Source of the DNA: Pelomonas sp052436255
GTDB lineage: Bacteria > Pseudomonadota > Gammaproteobacteria > Burkholderiales > Burkholderiaceae_C
Assembly: GCA_052436255.1 (NCBI GenBank)
Contig: JBQVNP010000024.1
Span: 1-48,164, forward strand
Length of the DNA stretch: 48,164 nucleotides
Direction of reading: 5' to 3'
Of the stretch, positions 31,133 to 39,969 are shown one piece after another. The translations under genes and the position numbers were made by a program. The notes beneath the pieces are model-generated. The model saw only the letters and a program-made list of their open reading frames with translations, had not been told where the DNA came from and did no database searches. The first letter of the stretch is position 1, and each line of letters starts with the position of its first letter.

Positions 31133-33663
31133 GCGTTACTTGTGGCGTGGACTTCGGCGATGGTGGTCAGGCCCTGCAGCACCTTGACGATGCCGTCCTG
31201 GCGCAGCGAACGCATGCCCTCGGCCAGCGCGGCGTGCTGCAGTTCCTCGGCGCGGGCACCGGTCTGGATCATGCGGCGGATGTTCTTGGACACGCTGAGC
31301 AACTCGTGCAGGCCGGCGCGACCCTTGAAGCCGCTGTTGCCGCAGGCGGGGCAGCCGGGGCTGGTGAACTTCATCAGTCGCCCCTGGCGGCCGTGATTCT
31401 TGATCCAGTCGGCCATCAGCGCGAGCTTGGAAGGGCGCACATCGGCCGGGAAAACGTGCAGATAGTCATCCAGGAGCTCACCGAGTTCGGGCTCGGTCAG
31501 GGGCTCGGCCGTCTGGCAGGCGCTGCAAGACCGGCGCACCAGGCGCTGGGCCAGCACGGCCAGCAGCGAGTCGGCGAAGTTGAACGGGTCCATGCCCATG
31601 TCGAGCAGGCGCGTGATGGTCTCGGGCGCACTGTTGGTGTGCAGCGTGGACAGCACCAGGTGGCCGGTGAGCGACGCCTCGACGGCGATCTCTGCCGTCT
31701 CCTGGTCGCGGATTTCGCCGACCTTGATGACGTGGGGGTCGGCACGCAGGAAGGCGCGCAGGGCCTTGGCGAAGGTCCACTCGATCTTGGGATTCACCTG
31801 CACCTGGCGCAGGCCGGCCTGGGTGATTTCCACCGGGTCCTCGGCCGTCCAGATCTTGCGCTCGGGCGTGTTGATGTGGCTCAGCGCCGAGTGCAGCGTC
31901 GTCGTCTTGCCCGAGCCGGTGGGGCCCACGCACAGCACCATGCCGTAGGGCCGGGCCACCGCCGCCTGCAGCCCGGCGAGATTGGCCGGCGACAGGCCGA
32001 TGCGCTCCAGTGGCATGGGCTTGCTGCTGGCCAGCAGGCGCATGACGACGTCTTCCAGGCCGTTGCTGGTTGGGATGGTGGCCACGCGCAACTCCAGCTT
32101 GTGCTGGGCCGAGTACTTGGCGAAGTTGATCTTGCCGTCCTGAGGCTTGCGGCGCTCGGAGATGTCGAGGTCGCACATGATCTTGATGCGCGCGATCATG
32201 GCGTTGCGGTAGGTGTGGGGCAGCTCCAGGTAGGGCTGCAGCACGCCGTCGCGGCGGAAGCGGATCTTGAGCTTGTCGCGGCCCGGGTAGGTCTCGATGT
32301 GGATGTCGGACACGCCCTGGCCGTGCGCCTCGATGATCATGGAATTGATCAGGCGCACCAGCGAGTTGTCGCTCTGCTCGATGGCGGCGTCTTCGTCCTT
32401 GGTCGCTCGCTCGCTGCTGTCGCGCTCCAGGCTTTCGATGAGCTTGTTGGAGCTGTCCAGCGCGAAGTCGGGCGTGAAGTCGGGCAGGGGGTCGGGCGTG
32501 CCGCGCGGCAGCGACTCGGCGCCGTAGCGGTCGAAGGCCAGTGGGATGGCGAACTGCAGCGTGCCGAGCTTGGTCAGCGTCGGCACGACCTTGAGCTGGG
32601 TGATGAACTCGACCTCGTCGAGGGCGTCGCGCCGCGTCGGGTCTTCCATGGCGACGACCAGGCGGCCGTCACGCAGCACCAGCGGCAGCACTTCCAGCCG
32701 CTTGGCCACCGCATGCGGCAGCTTGCGCACCGCGTCGGGCTCGATGGCGAAGTTCTCGACGTCGACGACCGGATAGCCCATCTTGCGTGCCAGCGCCGAC
32801 TGCAGCTGGGCGCGGCTGATGACGTTCCTGCGCACCAGCAGTTCACCCAGCGGTACTGAGCGGTCGTCGCGCTGCTGCACCAGGGCCTGCTCCAGCTGCT
32901 CGGCCGAGACCAGTTCCAGCGCCAGCAGCGCCTCGCCGATGCGCACCATGGGCATCTTGGCCTGCTGCTCGATGGCCAGCAGCAGTTGCTCGGCAGTGAC
33001 GATGTGCTGGTTGACGAGGATGTCGCCGACGCGGCGCTGGCGCAGGTCCGTCTGCTCGGCCGCGGCGGCGTTGAGCTGCTCGGGTGTGACGAGGGCGTCC
33101 TTGAGCAGCATGTCGCCCAGGCGCTCGCCGATCTCGAAATGCGTCAGCACCTCGCGCGGCACGAAGACCCGGCGCACCGAGTCGTCACTGTCGGACAGCG
33201 GCGGGAACAGGAAGAGGCCGAGGTGGTCGTGATGGTGACCGATGGTCACGCCCTTGAGTTCGTCACCGCCGTTGAAGACGATGCGGAAGTCGCTGCGCGG
33301 GCGCTGGTCGACGCTGAGGACGGAGTTGACGTCGCTGGCGTCGCGCGGCGGCACGCTCACCACACGCTGCAGCTTGATGGCGCGGAACTGGCTGAACTTC
33401 AGCGGCATGCTGTTGCGCGCCGGCGGCACATTGATCCGCACCATGCGGTCGCCAGCATCCATCTGCAGCAGCTGGCCGACGCTGCGGCTGTTGTTCAGGC
33501 CGAGGATCTCGCAGGCCTCGGCCGCACGTTGAACCTGCGGCTGGGGGTAGGCGGCATAGGGCGGGCAGGGCCACAGGAAGCCCGAGGCCGGCGCCCCCGT
33601 GGCGGCGGCGGGTGAGTCGGCATCGCCGTGGGGCCAGGGCAGGGGCTGAGACGGGTCGGTCAT
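31129..33663 (-). CDS. GspE/PulE-type ATPase with doubled MshEN region
   Basis: 844-residue ATPase, longer than usual (about 570). After a Pro-rich start comes a beta-rich segment (about 72-175, with FRIVFNGGDELKGVTIG and LGLFLFPPL) resembling small domains found before MshEN. Four half-motifs follow with exact 30-residue spacing: RLGDMLL (181), RVGDILV (211), RIGEALL (241), PLGELLV (271), where MshE has two. The ATPase core is complete: Walker A GPTGSGKTT (580-588), AEDPVEI, VGEIRDQETAE, STLHTNSA, and CSAC/CPAC zinc pairs. It is the first gene of the locus and overlaps mshE. It may be a second extension motor or a c-di-GMP-tuned partner of MshE; it is not a PilT (too long, MshEN present). 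Confidence 0.87.
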   Translation of the reverse strand: MTDPSQPLPWPHGDADSPAAATGAPASGFLWPCPPYAAYPQPQVQRAAEACEILGLNNSRSVGQLLQMDAGDRMVRINVPPARNSMPLKFSQFRAIKLQRVVSVPPRDASDVNSVLSVDQRPRSDFRIVFNGGDELKGVTIGHHHDHLGLFLFPPLSDSDDSVRRVFVPREVLTHFEIGERLGDMLLKDALVTPEQLNAAAAEQTDLRQRRVGDILVNQHIVTAEQLLLAIEQQAKMPMVRIGEALLALELVSAEQLEQALVQQRDDRSVPLGELLVRRNVISRAQLQSALARKMGYPVVDVENFAIEPDAVRKLPHAVAKRLEVLPLVLRDGRLVVAMEDPTRRDALDEVEFITQLKVVPTLTKLGTLQFAIPLAFDRYGAESLPRGTPDPLPDFTPDFALDSSNKLIESLERDSSERATKDEDAAIEQSDNSLVRLINSMIIEAHGQGVSDIHIETYPGRDKLKIRFRRDGVLQPYLELPHTYRNAMIARIKIMCDLDISERRKPQDGKINFAKYSAQHKLELRVATIPTSNGLEDVVMRLLASSKPMPLERIGLSPANLAGLQAAVARPYGMVLCVGPTGSGKTTTLHSALSHINTPERKIWTAEDPVEITQAGLRQVQVNPKIEWTFAKALRAFLRADPHVIKVGEIRDQETAEIAVEASLTGHLVLSTLHTNSAPETITRLLDMGMDPFNFADSLLAVLAQRLVRRSCSACQTAEPLTEPELGELLDDYLHVFPADVRPSKLALMADWIKNHGRQGRLMKFTSPGCPACGNSGFKGRAGLHELLSVSKNIRRMIQTGARAEELQHAALAEGMRSLRQDGIVKVLQGLTTIAEVHATSNA

Positions 33664-33800
33664 GGGCTGGCGCTGTATGAGTGCAGACGATTATGGAGGG
33701 CGGCGGCGGGCCGGCTGCCCTGGAAAAACACGGTGCGAACGCGGCTGATGGGCGGCACCCTCTTGTAGCGAGCCCGGGCCAGGTTGAGGAGAATGGCGCG

Positions 33801-34454
33801 ATGAACATCCTGCTCACCGGCTTCGAGCCCTTCGGCGGCGAAGCCATCAATCCCTCCTGGGAGGTGGCGCGCTCGCTGCACGGCCAGGTCATCGCCGACG
33901 CCGTCGTGCATGCGCGCTGCCTGCCGACGACATTCGGCGGGGCGCCCGAAGCACTGGCCGAAGCGCTTGCCGTGCTGAAGCCCGATCTCGTCATCGCCCT
34001 CGGCCAGGCGATCGGCCGCGCGGAGATTTCCATCGAACGCGTGGCGGTCAACCTCATCGATGCCCGCATCGCCGACAACGCCGGCGAGCGTCCGCACGAC
34101 ATGCCGGTGCGGGCCGACGCCCCGGCGGCCTACTTCTCGACACTACCGGTCAAGGCCATGCGCAACGCGCTGCGGGCGGCCGGCCACCCTGCGGGGCTGT
34201 CGCTGACGGCGGGCGCTTTCGTGTGCAATCAGTTGTTCTTCGAGCTGCAGCACCGGCTGGCCGGCCGCGGATTGAGGAGCGGTTTCATCCATTTGCCCGC
34301 GCTGCCCGAGCAGGCGGCTCGCGCCCAGAGTGCATTGCCCAGCATGGGCCTGGCCGCGCAGATCGACGCGGTCAGGCTGGCGGCGGCAGTTGCGCTGCAG
34401 GGCGATGAATCGCTTGCCTTGGCCGGTCCGGATGAAGGCGCGCCCGTCGCCTGA
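33801..34454 (+). CDS. pcp: Pyroglutamyl-peptidase I
   Basis: 217-residue cysteine peptidase (family C15) that removes N-terminal pyroglutamate. It begins MNILLTGFEPFGGEAINPSW; the catalytic Glu is in the IGRAEISIERVAVN segment, the Cys in AGAFVCNQLFF and the His in GFIHLPALPEQ. All three are present and the length fits the family. A gagga site lies about 11 nt before the ATG. It stands alone, divergent from the pilus ATPase genes and convergent with the anti-sigma gene. Confidence 0.92.
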   Translation: MNILLTGFEPFGGEAINPSWEVARSLHGQVIADAVVHARCLPTTFGGAPEALAEALAVLKPDLVIALGQAIGRAEISIERVAVNLIDARIADNAGERPHDMPVRADAPAAYFSTLPVKAMRNALRAAGHPAGLSLTAGAFVCNQLFFELQHRLAGRGLRSGFIHLPALPEQAARAQSALPSMGLAAQIDAVRLAAAVALQGDESLALAGPDEGAPVA

Positions 34455-34637
34455 TCACTCTTGGGTGTATTGCCGCCAGCGCCTGCTGGCCTGACGCATC
34501 AGCGCCACCTGGCGGGCAAACCGCCGGCAGTTGGTGCAGACACGCTGGTGCAGGCGCGCCGACAGCCGCTCGGCCAGTGGCATGGGGCGATCCTCAGCCT
34601 GCAGCGTGATGTGCGTGGCTTCCCGGCAGGTCATCAT
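34455..34637 (-). CDS. Small zinc-finger anti-sigma factor (zf-HC2 like)
   Basis: 60-residue protein MMTCREATHITLQAEDRPMP..., with Cys4, His8 and a CTNC pair (Cys34/Cys37), the zinc-binding layout of ZAS-type anti-sigma factors cut down to the minimal domain. It lacks any transmembrane helix, so it should be cytosolic. The ATG at 34637 lies 8 nt past the sigma-factor stop, so the pair is co-translated. Loss of zinc or oxidation/metal binding at the Cys residues would be the usual way to release the sigma factor (family knowledge, not shown here). Confidence 0.75.
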   Translation of the reverse strand: MMTCREATHITLQAEDRPMPLAERLSARLHQRVCTNCRRFARQVALMRQASRRWRQYTQE

Positions 34638-34645
34638 CAATTTGA

Positions 34646-35227
34646 TCAAGTCACGCCTCCAGCGGCCGCGCCGCCGAACCATCCCAGCTGCAGGCATTCC
34701 CGAAGTCTGAGCCGGGCCCGATGCAGCATGACCCAGAGATTGGTCGGCGTGATCGACAGTTCCTTACAGATCTCGTCGGACTCCAGTTCCAGCCACTCCC
34801 TCATCATGAAGAGCCGGCCCTGCTGGCCCGGCAGCTTGTCGACACAGGCTTCCAGCACCAGCATGAAGTCGACCTGGCGCAGCGCATCCTCCGGGTTGCC
34901 CCAGTCGTGCTGCCCCTCGCGCCAGTGGCCGTTGCTCGAGAACAGCAGGTCTTCAAGGTCCTCGTCGTCGTCACTGCTGGCCGCCGTCGACATCTCGCGA
35001 CTGTTCTTGCGGATCTGGTCGATGAGCTTGTGCCTGAGGATGCCGATGAGCCAGGTCTTGAGCTGGCTGTTGCCCGCGAAGGCCTGCGGCTTTTCCAGGG
35101 CGGCGAGCAGTGTGTCGGAGACCGCGTCCTCCGCCCAGGCCGGGTTGCGCAGCTGCAGGCGCGCGTACTTCAGCAGCGCCGGGCGCAGGGCCTCGATCTG
35201 GTGGCAATAGTCCGGTGATGCGGTCAT
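34646..35227 (-). CDS. ECF-type RNA polymerase sigma factor
   Basis: 193-residue sigma-70 family factor with region 2 (ALLKYARLQLRNPAWAEDAV, LKTWLIGILRHKLIDQIRK) and region 4 (RLFMMREWLELESDEICKEL, TPTNLWVMLHRARLRLRECL), separated by an acidic, poorly conserved linker (SSDDDEDLEDLLF). There is no region 1 or 3. The ATG at 35227 fits the family; the longer open frame is not needed. It is divergent from the bufferin operon with 99 nt between, which marks it as the likely activator of that operon. Confidence 0.88.
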   Translation of the reverse strand: MTASPDYCHQIEALRPALLKYARLQLRNPAWAEDAVSDTLLAALEKPQAFAGNSQLKTWLIGILRHKLIDQIRKNSREMSTAASSDDDEDLEDLLFSSNGHWREGQHDWGNPEDALRQVDFMLVLEACVDKLPGQQGRLFMMREWLELESDEICKELSITPTNLWVMLHRARLRLRECLQLGWFGGAAAGGVT

Positions 35228-35240
35228 GGCGGCGCGGAGT

Positions 35241-35268
35241 GTAAGGAGTCGGGCGCGTCTTGCGACTT
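35241..35268 (+). promoter_or_regulatory. ECF-type promoter candidate for the bufferin operon
   Basis: GTAAGG (35241-35246) and CGACTT (35263-35268) are separated by 16 nt. This matches the GTAA-box plus CGA-box pattern of promoters read by SigF-type ECF factors that control such operons in other proteobacteria. It lies about 58 nt before the precursor ATG and right beside the ECF sigma gene. Start site would be near 35275. Confidence 0.5.
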
Positions 35269-35326
35269 CGTTGCTGCCGCCGCATGATCGGCAGCCCTTG
35301 CCCCCCAACCTTATGGAGAACTGTTC

Positions 35327-35611
35327 ATGAAGAATCAAGCCCTCGTGTCCTCGGCCCTGGCCGCTGCCCTGTCCCTTGGCCTCGTCGCCCACGCGCAAGC
35401 CCAGGACAAGGCCGCCAAGGAGAAGTGCTACGGCATCGCCAAGGCCGGCCAGAACGACTGCGGCAGCCTCAGCGGCAGCCATTCCTGCGCCGGTCAGGCC
35501 AAGACGGACAACAGCGCCGACGAATGGAAGTATGTCGCCAAGGGCAGCTGCAAGAGCGCCGGCGGCATGACGGCCGACGAGGCCAAGGCCAAGGCCAAGG
35601 CGAAGAAGTAA
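35327..35611 (+). CDS. bufA1: Bufferin-type RiPP precursor BufA1 (DUF2282)
   Basis: 94-residue exported precursor. A signal peptide (cleavage near AHAQA, residue 25) replaces the usual RiPP leader. The mature part has four Cys (34, 45, 54, 75) in the family pattern KCYGIAKAGQNDC, SHSCAGQ and KGSCKSAGG, with conserved DEWKYV between. In bufferins these Cys are modified to thiooxazoles or disulfides and the peptide binds copper in the periplasm. A Lys/Ala tail (ADEAKAKAKAKK) ends it. Site ggagaa lies 8 nt before the ATG. bufB begins 3 nt past its stop. Confidence 0.88.
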   Translation: MKNQALVSSALAAALSLGLVAHAQAQDKAAKEKCYGIAKAGQNDCGSLSGSHSCAGQAKTDNSADEWKYVAKGSCKSAGGMTADEAKAKAKAKK

Positions 35612-35614
35612 GCC

Positions 35615-36487
35615 TTGCCCGCTGACTTTTCAGCGCTGGCGTCAGCCGGGCCGATGTCCTCGGTTGGCATCGGCTGGCGCCAGCCGCATTACGAGGCGCT
35701 GCTCGCGCAGCGCCCCGACCTCGACTTCATCGAGGTCCATGCCGAGAACTTCTTTGCCGACGGCGGCGCGACGCTGGCCGTGCTGGATGCTGGTCGCAGC
35801 GCCTATCGCGTCAGCCTGCACGGCGTAGGCCTGGCACTCGGCTCGGCCGCCGGGCTGGACGAGTGGCATCTGGACCGCCTCGCGCGACTGGTCTCCCGCG
35901 TGCAGCCCGACTGGGTGTCCGACCATGCCTGCTTCGCACGCGTGGGCTCGGGCCTGCATGCGGCCGACCTGCTGCCCATTCCTTTCAATGACGAGGCGCT
36001 GGCCTTGATGGTGCGCCATGTCGACGCCGTCCAGCAGCGCCTGGGCCGGTGCATGCTGGTCGAGAACATCAGCGCCTACGTCGGCTGGGCGGGTCTGGGC
36101 GGCGATGTGCTGGCCGAACCCGAGTTCTTCAACGAACTGACGCGGCGCAGCGGCTGCGGCCTGCTGCTGGACGTCAACAACCTGTTCGTCAACGCGCGCA
36201 ACGCCGGCCGCTCGCCCGACGAGGCGGCGCGCGAGGCGATGCGCTGGATCGATGCCATCCGCCCCGGCAGCGTCGGAGAGATCCACCTTGCCGGGCATTG
36301 CGAATTGGACGACGGCCTGGTCATCGATGACCACGGCAGTGGCGTGCGCGACGCGGTCTGGCGGGTCTACGCCCACGCTGTTGAGCGCCTGGGCGCATTG
36401 CCGACGCTGATTGAATGGGACACCAGCCTGCCCGAGCTGGACGTGCTGCTCGCCGAAGCGGAGCGGGCGAGGGCGCTTCAGCGATGA
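35615..36487 (+). CDS. bufB: MNIO-family peptide-modifying enzyme BufB (DUF692)
   Basis: 290-residue TIM-barrel multinuclear non-heme iron oxidative enzyme that oxidises Cys residues of the precursor. Metal-ligand-type motifs are all visible: FIEVHAENFF (40-46), SLHGVGLALG (His69), SDHACF (Asp103-His104), LVENIS (Glu150), LLLDVNNLFVN (Asp186), EIHLAGH (Glu222, His224, His228) and DDHG (239-241). Start is uncertain: TTG 35615 gives tight spacing behind bufA1, while ATG 35654 still leaves a full domain. It overlaps bufC by 4 nt (ATGA). Confidence 0.9.
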   Translation: MPADFSALASAGPMSSVGIGWRQPHYEALLAQRPDLDFIEVHAENFFADGGATLAVLDAGRSAYRVSLHGVGLALGSAAGLDEWHLDRLARLVSRVQPDWVSDHACFARVGSGLHAADLLPIPFNDEALALMVRHVDAVQQRLGRCMLVENISAYVGWAGLGGDVLAEPEFFNELTRRSGCGLLLDVNNLFVNARNAGRSPDEAAREAMRWIDAIRPGSVGEIHLAGHCELDDGLVIDDHGSGVRDAVWRVYAHAVERLGALPTLIEWDTSLPELDVLLAEAERARALQR

Positions 36488-37179
36488 AGGCCGAACAGCA
36501 GGCCTTCGTCGATGCGCTGCTGGGCCGGTGTGAAGCGCCGGCGGCGCTGACCGGCGCCGAGCGTGGGCTGCCGGCCTATCGCAACAATCTTCGTGCGCTG
36601 TCGGCGCAGGCCTTGGGCGTGCCCTTCACGCGCTTGCGCGAGGCGCTCGGCGACGGCGAGTTCGCCACCCTGGCCTGGAGCTTCTGGCGCGCCCACCCGC
36701 CCGAGCGTGGTGACCTGGCGCAATGGGGCGGCGCGCTTGAATCCTTCTTGACCGACAGGGCCGGCGAAGACTCCGGCCTGCCGGATCTGGCCCGCCTGGA
36801 CTGGGCGCTGCACCAGGCCGAGCGCGCAGCCGATGCCGAGCTGGCCGTCGACTCGCTGGCCCTGCTGGGCACGACGCCGCCCGAAGCGCTCTGGTTGCAG
36901 TTGCGACCCGGCTTGGCCGTGGTCCGGCAGCAGGACGGCGCCGCACTCGTGTGGCGTCAGGGCTGGCGCGGTGAATCGCAGCGCCTGTCGGCTGGCGAGA
37001 CGCGCTTCATGCGTGCGTTGCTGGCCGATGTGAATTTGGCCGAGGCCCTGGCCAGCGCCGAAGTGAAAGGTTCTGCGCCCGAACCCGACTTCGACTTCGG
37101 CGCCTGGCTTCAAGCCGCGCTGCAGAAGGCCTGGCTTCATGGGGTCAGGTCTGCACCCCCATCCAGGACGACGTCATGA
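36484..37179 (+). CDS. bufC: Bufferin partner protein BufC (DUF2063)
   Basis: 231-residue protein. The N-terminal half is the DUF2063 domain, named as putative DNA-binding in databases but found next to MNIO enzymes as precursor-recognition partner: QQAFVDALLGR, GLPAYRNNLRALSAQALGV, FTRLREALGDGEFATLAWSF. The C-terminal half (LWLQLRPGLAVVRQQDGAAL, ETRFMRALLADVNLAEAL) resembles RiPP-recognition-like winged folds. It starts inside the bufB stop and overlaps bufD by 4 nt. Role as adaptor between BufA1 and BufB follows from the family. Confidence 0.84.
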   Translation: MKAEQQAFVDALLGRCEAPAALTGAERGLPAYRNNLRALSAQALGVPFTRLREALGDGEFATLAWSFWRAHPPERGDLAQWGGALESFLTDRAGEDSGLPDLARLDWALHQAERAADAELAVDSLALLGTTPPEALWLQLRPGLAVVRQQDGAALVWRQGWRGESQRLSAGETRFMRALLADVNLAEALASAEVKGSAPEPDFDFGAWLQAALQKAWLHGVRSAPPSRTTS

Positions 37180-37658
37180 ACGCATTGATTTCCGCCCCGC
37201 TGCGCGCCTTCACCGACCCCGGCCTTCAGCCGACCCGGCTGCCGGCACCGCTCGACGGCGTCGTCAGCCATCTGCAGTCGCTGGCGTTGCTGGGCGCGAG
37301 GCTTTACGTGGCGCAGGTCTTCTTCCTGTCGGGCCTGACCAAGCTGCGCGACTGGTCGTCGACGCTGGCCCTGTTCAACGACATCTACCAGGTGCCGCTG
37401 CTGCCGCCGGCCCTGGCCGCCTACCTGGGCACGGCCGGCGAACTGGTGCTGCCGGTGCTGCTGGTGCTGGGCCTGGCCGGGCGATTTGCCGGCGCGGGCC
37501 TGTTCGTCGTCAACCTGATGGCGGTGCTGTCACTGATGCCCGACGACTTGACGCCGGCCGCCGTGGCTCAGCATCAGCTGTGGGGCGTGCTGGCCCTGGC
37601 CGTCGCGCTCTGGGGCGCGGGCCGCTGGTCCGTGGACCGCTTTATTCGCGTGGCCTGA
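37176..37658 (+). CDS. bufD: DoxX-family membrane protein BufD
   Basis: 160-residue inner-membrane protein with four hydrophobic helices. The DoxX pattern is seen in ARLYVAQVFFLSGLTKLRDW, LAAYLGTAGELVLPVLLVLG and AGLFVVNLMAVLSLM. DoxX proteins end many bufferin operons and may support redox balance or export. It overlaps bufC by 4 nt; its 3' end overlaps tolA by 17 nt tail to tail. Confidence 0.86.
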   Translation: MNALISAPLRAFTDPGLQPTRLPAPLDGVVSHLQSLALLGARLYVAQVFFLSGLTKLRDWSSTLALFNDIYQVPLLPPALAAYLGTAGELVLPVLLVLGLAGRFAGAGLFVVNLMAVLSLMPDDLTPAAVAQHQLWGVLALAVALWGAGRWSVDRFIRVA

Positions 37659-38468
37659 AGGTCAGGATCAGCACCGGCGGCACGCGGCCGTCGACATCGC
37701 GCGGCAGGGTCTCGGCCTTGTCGATGGCCCGCAGCACTGCGCGGTCCCATTCGCCGTCGCCACTGGGCTTGAGCAGCCGGGTACCGAGAATGCGGCCGTC
37801 GGGGCCGAGGGTGACCTGCACTTCCGCCGTCGGATTGGCGGCGCCTTCTTCGGCATAGATGATGAGGGGCCGGATCTTGCCTTTGATGCGGCCGGCGTAA
37901 CCGGATGACGGTGCCGAGTTCTGCGCTGCGGCGCCGGTCGAACCCGGCGTGCCGCCGGCCATGCCATGGATGCGGCGCAGGTTCTCCTGCCGCAGGGCCT
38001 CGCGGCGGGCGTCGGCTTCCTTGGCGGCCTTGGCCTTCTTGCGGTCCTGCTCTTCCTTGTCTGCCTTCTCCCTTGCGGCCTTGTCCTTGGCCGCTTTGTC
38101 TTTGGCGGCCTTGTCACGCTCGCGCTTCTCGGCCTCCTCCCGGGCCTTGTCTTCCTTGAGCTTCTTGGCCTTGGCGATGGCGATTTCAGCCTCGCGCTGT
38201 TCGGCGGCGGCTTCTTCTGCGGCTCGCTGCTGGGCGAGCATGTCAGGCTTCGGCGGCTCAGGTTCGGGTTCGGGTGGCGCTTCCTCGCGCGGTGCGGCCA
38301 CCTGCGGCACGGCCGACCAAAGCTCGGCCTCGAAGGCGGGCGAAGCATCGCTGCGCCAGTTCAGCCCGTAGGTCAACGCCAGGATCAGCAGGCCGTGCGC
38401 GCACAACGCAAACACAATGCCCCGGCCCAGGCCGGCGGTCTCGGGGGGACGCAGGGCAGCCGTGGTCA

Positions 38469-38469
<1 letters not shown>
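37642..38469 (-). CDS. tolA: Cell-envelope integrity protein TolA
   Basis: 275-residue bitopic protein bridging the inner membrane to the outer membrane in the Tol-Pal machine. N-terminal helix: GIVFALCAHGLLILALTYGL. Then a Pro/Glu stretch (PPEPEPEPPKP), a long charged helix of Ala/Lys/Glu/Asp repeats (about residues 80-165, with KDKAAKDKAAREKADKEE) and a TonB-like C-terminal domain (TAEVQVTLGPDGRILGTRLL, AVLRAIDKAETLP). It is the last gene of the run; tolB and pal do not follow. Confidence 0.9.
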
Positions 38470-38902
<433 letters not shown>

Positions 38903-38903
<1 letters not shown>

Positions 38904-39577
38904 CAGTGTTGCGTCGCGTTGCGTTGCAGGATGTTGGAGAACTCTTCGATGAAGGTCTCCAGCGTGATCGCGCTGCGGTCGATCTGGCGGGCAAAGCGGT
39001 TGTAGGCCAGCACGGCCGGGATGGCCGCGAACAGGCCGATGGCCGTGGCGACCAGGGCCTCGGCGATGCCAGGCGCGACGGTGGCCAGCGTCACCTGCGT
39101 CAGGTTGGACAGGCCGACGAAGGCATGCATGATTCCCCAGATGGTGCCGAACAGCCCCACGTAAGGCGAGACCGAACCGACCGAGGCGAGGAAGGACAGG
39201 TTGTGCTCCATGGCATCCAGCTCACGATGGAAGCTGGCGCGCATCGCGCGGCGGGCGGCGTCCAGCAAGGCGCCCTGGTCGGTCACGCGCTTCTCGCGCA
39301 GCTTCATGAACTCGCGCATGCCGGACGCAAAGATGCGCTCCAGCGGGGCGGCGTCGGCGCGGTTGCCGACGGACTGGTAGAGGTCGTTCAGGTTCTTGCC
39401 GCTCCAGAATTCGGCCTCGAAGGCGTCGTTGCGGCGCTTGATCTGGCCCAGGCCGATGAGCTTGCCGAAGATGACGCTCCAGCTCGCCAGCGACACGAGC
39501 AACAGGCCCGCGATGACGAGCTGCACGGCCAGGCTGGCATGCAGGATCAGGGAGACGATGGAGAGGTCTTGGTTCAT
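38903..39577 (-). CDS. tolQ: Tol-Pal motor subunit TolQ (ExbB family)
   Basis: 224-residue membrane protein with three helices (SLAVQLVIAGLLLVSLASWS; VGSVSPYVGLFGTIWGIMHA; VAPGIAEALVATAIGLFAAI), typical of ExbB/TolQ channels. It forms the proton-driven motor with TolR that energises TolA. It overlaps ybgC by 4 nt. Confidence 0.93.
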
Positions 39578-39969
39578 GCGGTGATCGCTGCGACAACGGA
39601 GTCGGGCAGGCGTTGGGGTTTGAGGTCGCTGGCGCGCACGCAGCCGATGCGGATCTCGCCCTCGGCCAGCAACGTGTCACCGCGCAGCGCGCGCTGGCGC
39701 ACGACGAGGCTGGCGCGGCCGGCGGGCTCGGGCTCGACGGTGATGCTGAGCAGGTCGTCCAGCCGCGCTGGCGAGAGGTAGCGCATGTTGGTCGCGGCGA
39801 CGACGAAGACGAGGCCGGTGTCCTCGCGCAGTTGATGCTGCTCGACGCCGGCCGCGCGCAGCCACTCGGTGCGGGCGCGCTCGAAGAATTTCAGGTAGTT
39901 GGCATAGAAGACGATGCCACCGGCGTCGGTGTCCTCCCAATACACGCGGACTGCGAACTGGAAGCTCAT
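39574..39969 (-). CDS. ybgC: Tol-Pal-associated acyl-CoA thioesterase YbgC
   Basis: 131-residue hot-dog-fold thioesterase with the catalytic segment YWEDTDAGGIVFYANYLKFF, conserved before tolQ in many proteobacteria. It hydrolyses short or medium acyl-CoA or ACP esters, probably at phospholipid synthesis. It overlaps the aminotransferase stop and tolQ start by 4 nt each. Confidence 0.92.
   Translation of the reverse strand: MSFQFAVRVYWEDTDAGGIVFYANYLKFFERARTEWLRAAGVEQHQLREDTGLVFVVAATNMRYLSPARLDDLLSITVEPEPAGRASLVVRQRALRGDTLLAEGEIRIGCVRASDLKPQRLPDSVVAAITA

Noticed and set aside
27974..31396. 1140-codon plus-strand open frame
   Set aside because: It is antisense to mshG and mshE, which have full domain support; composition is typical of a reverse-frame shadow.
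17018..33663. Type II secretion system
   Set aside because: Secretin, platform and ATPase would fit, but an MshA-type major pilin, MshC/D/O/P, MshQ and PilM/N/O-like proteins identify an MSHA pilus; GspC, GspL, GspM and GspG are absent.
38041..38240. Nucleotide repeat array in tolA
   Set aside because: The repeated ctt/gcc pattern encodes the Ala/Lys/Glu helix normal for TolA; it is not a CRISPR or mobile repeat.
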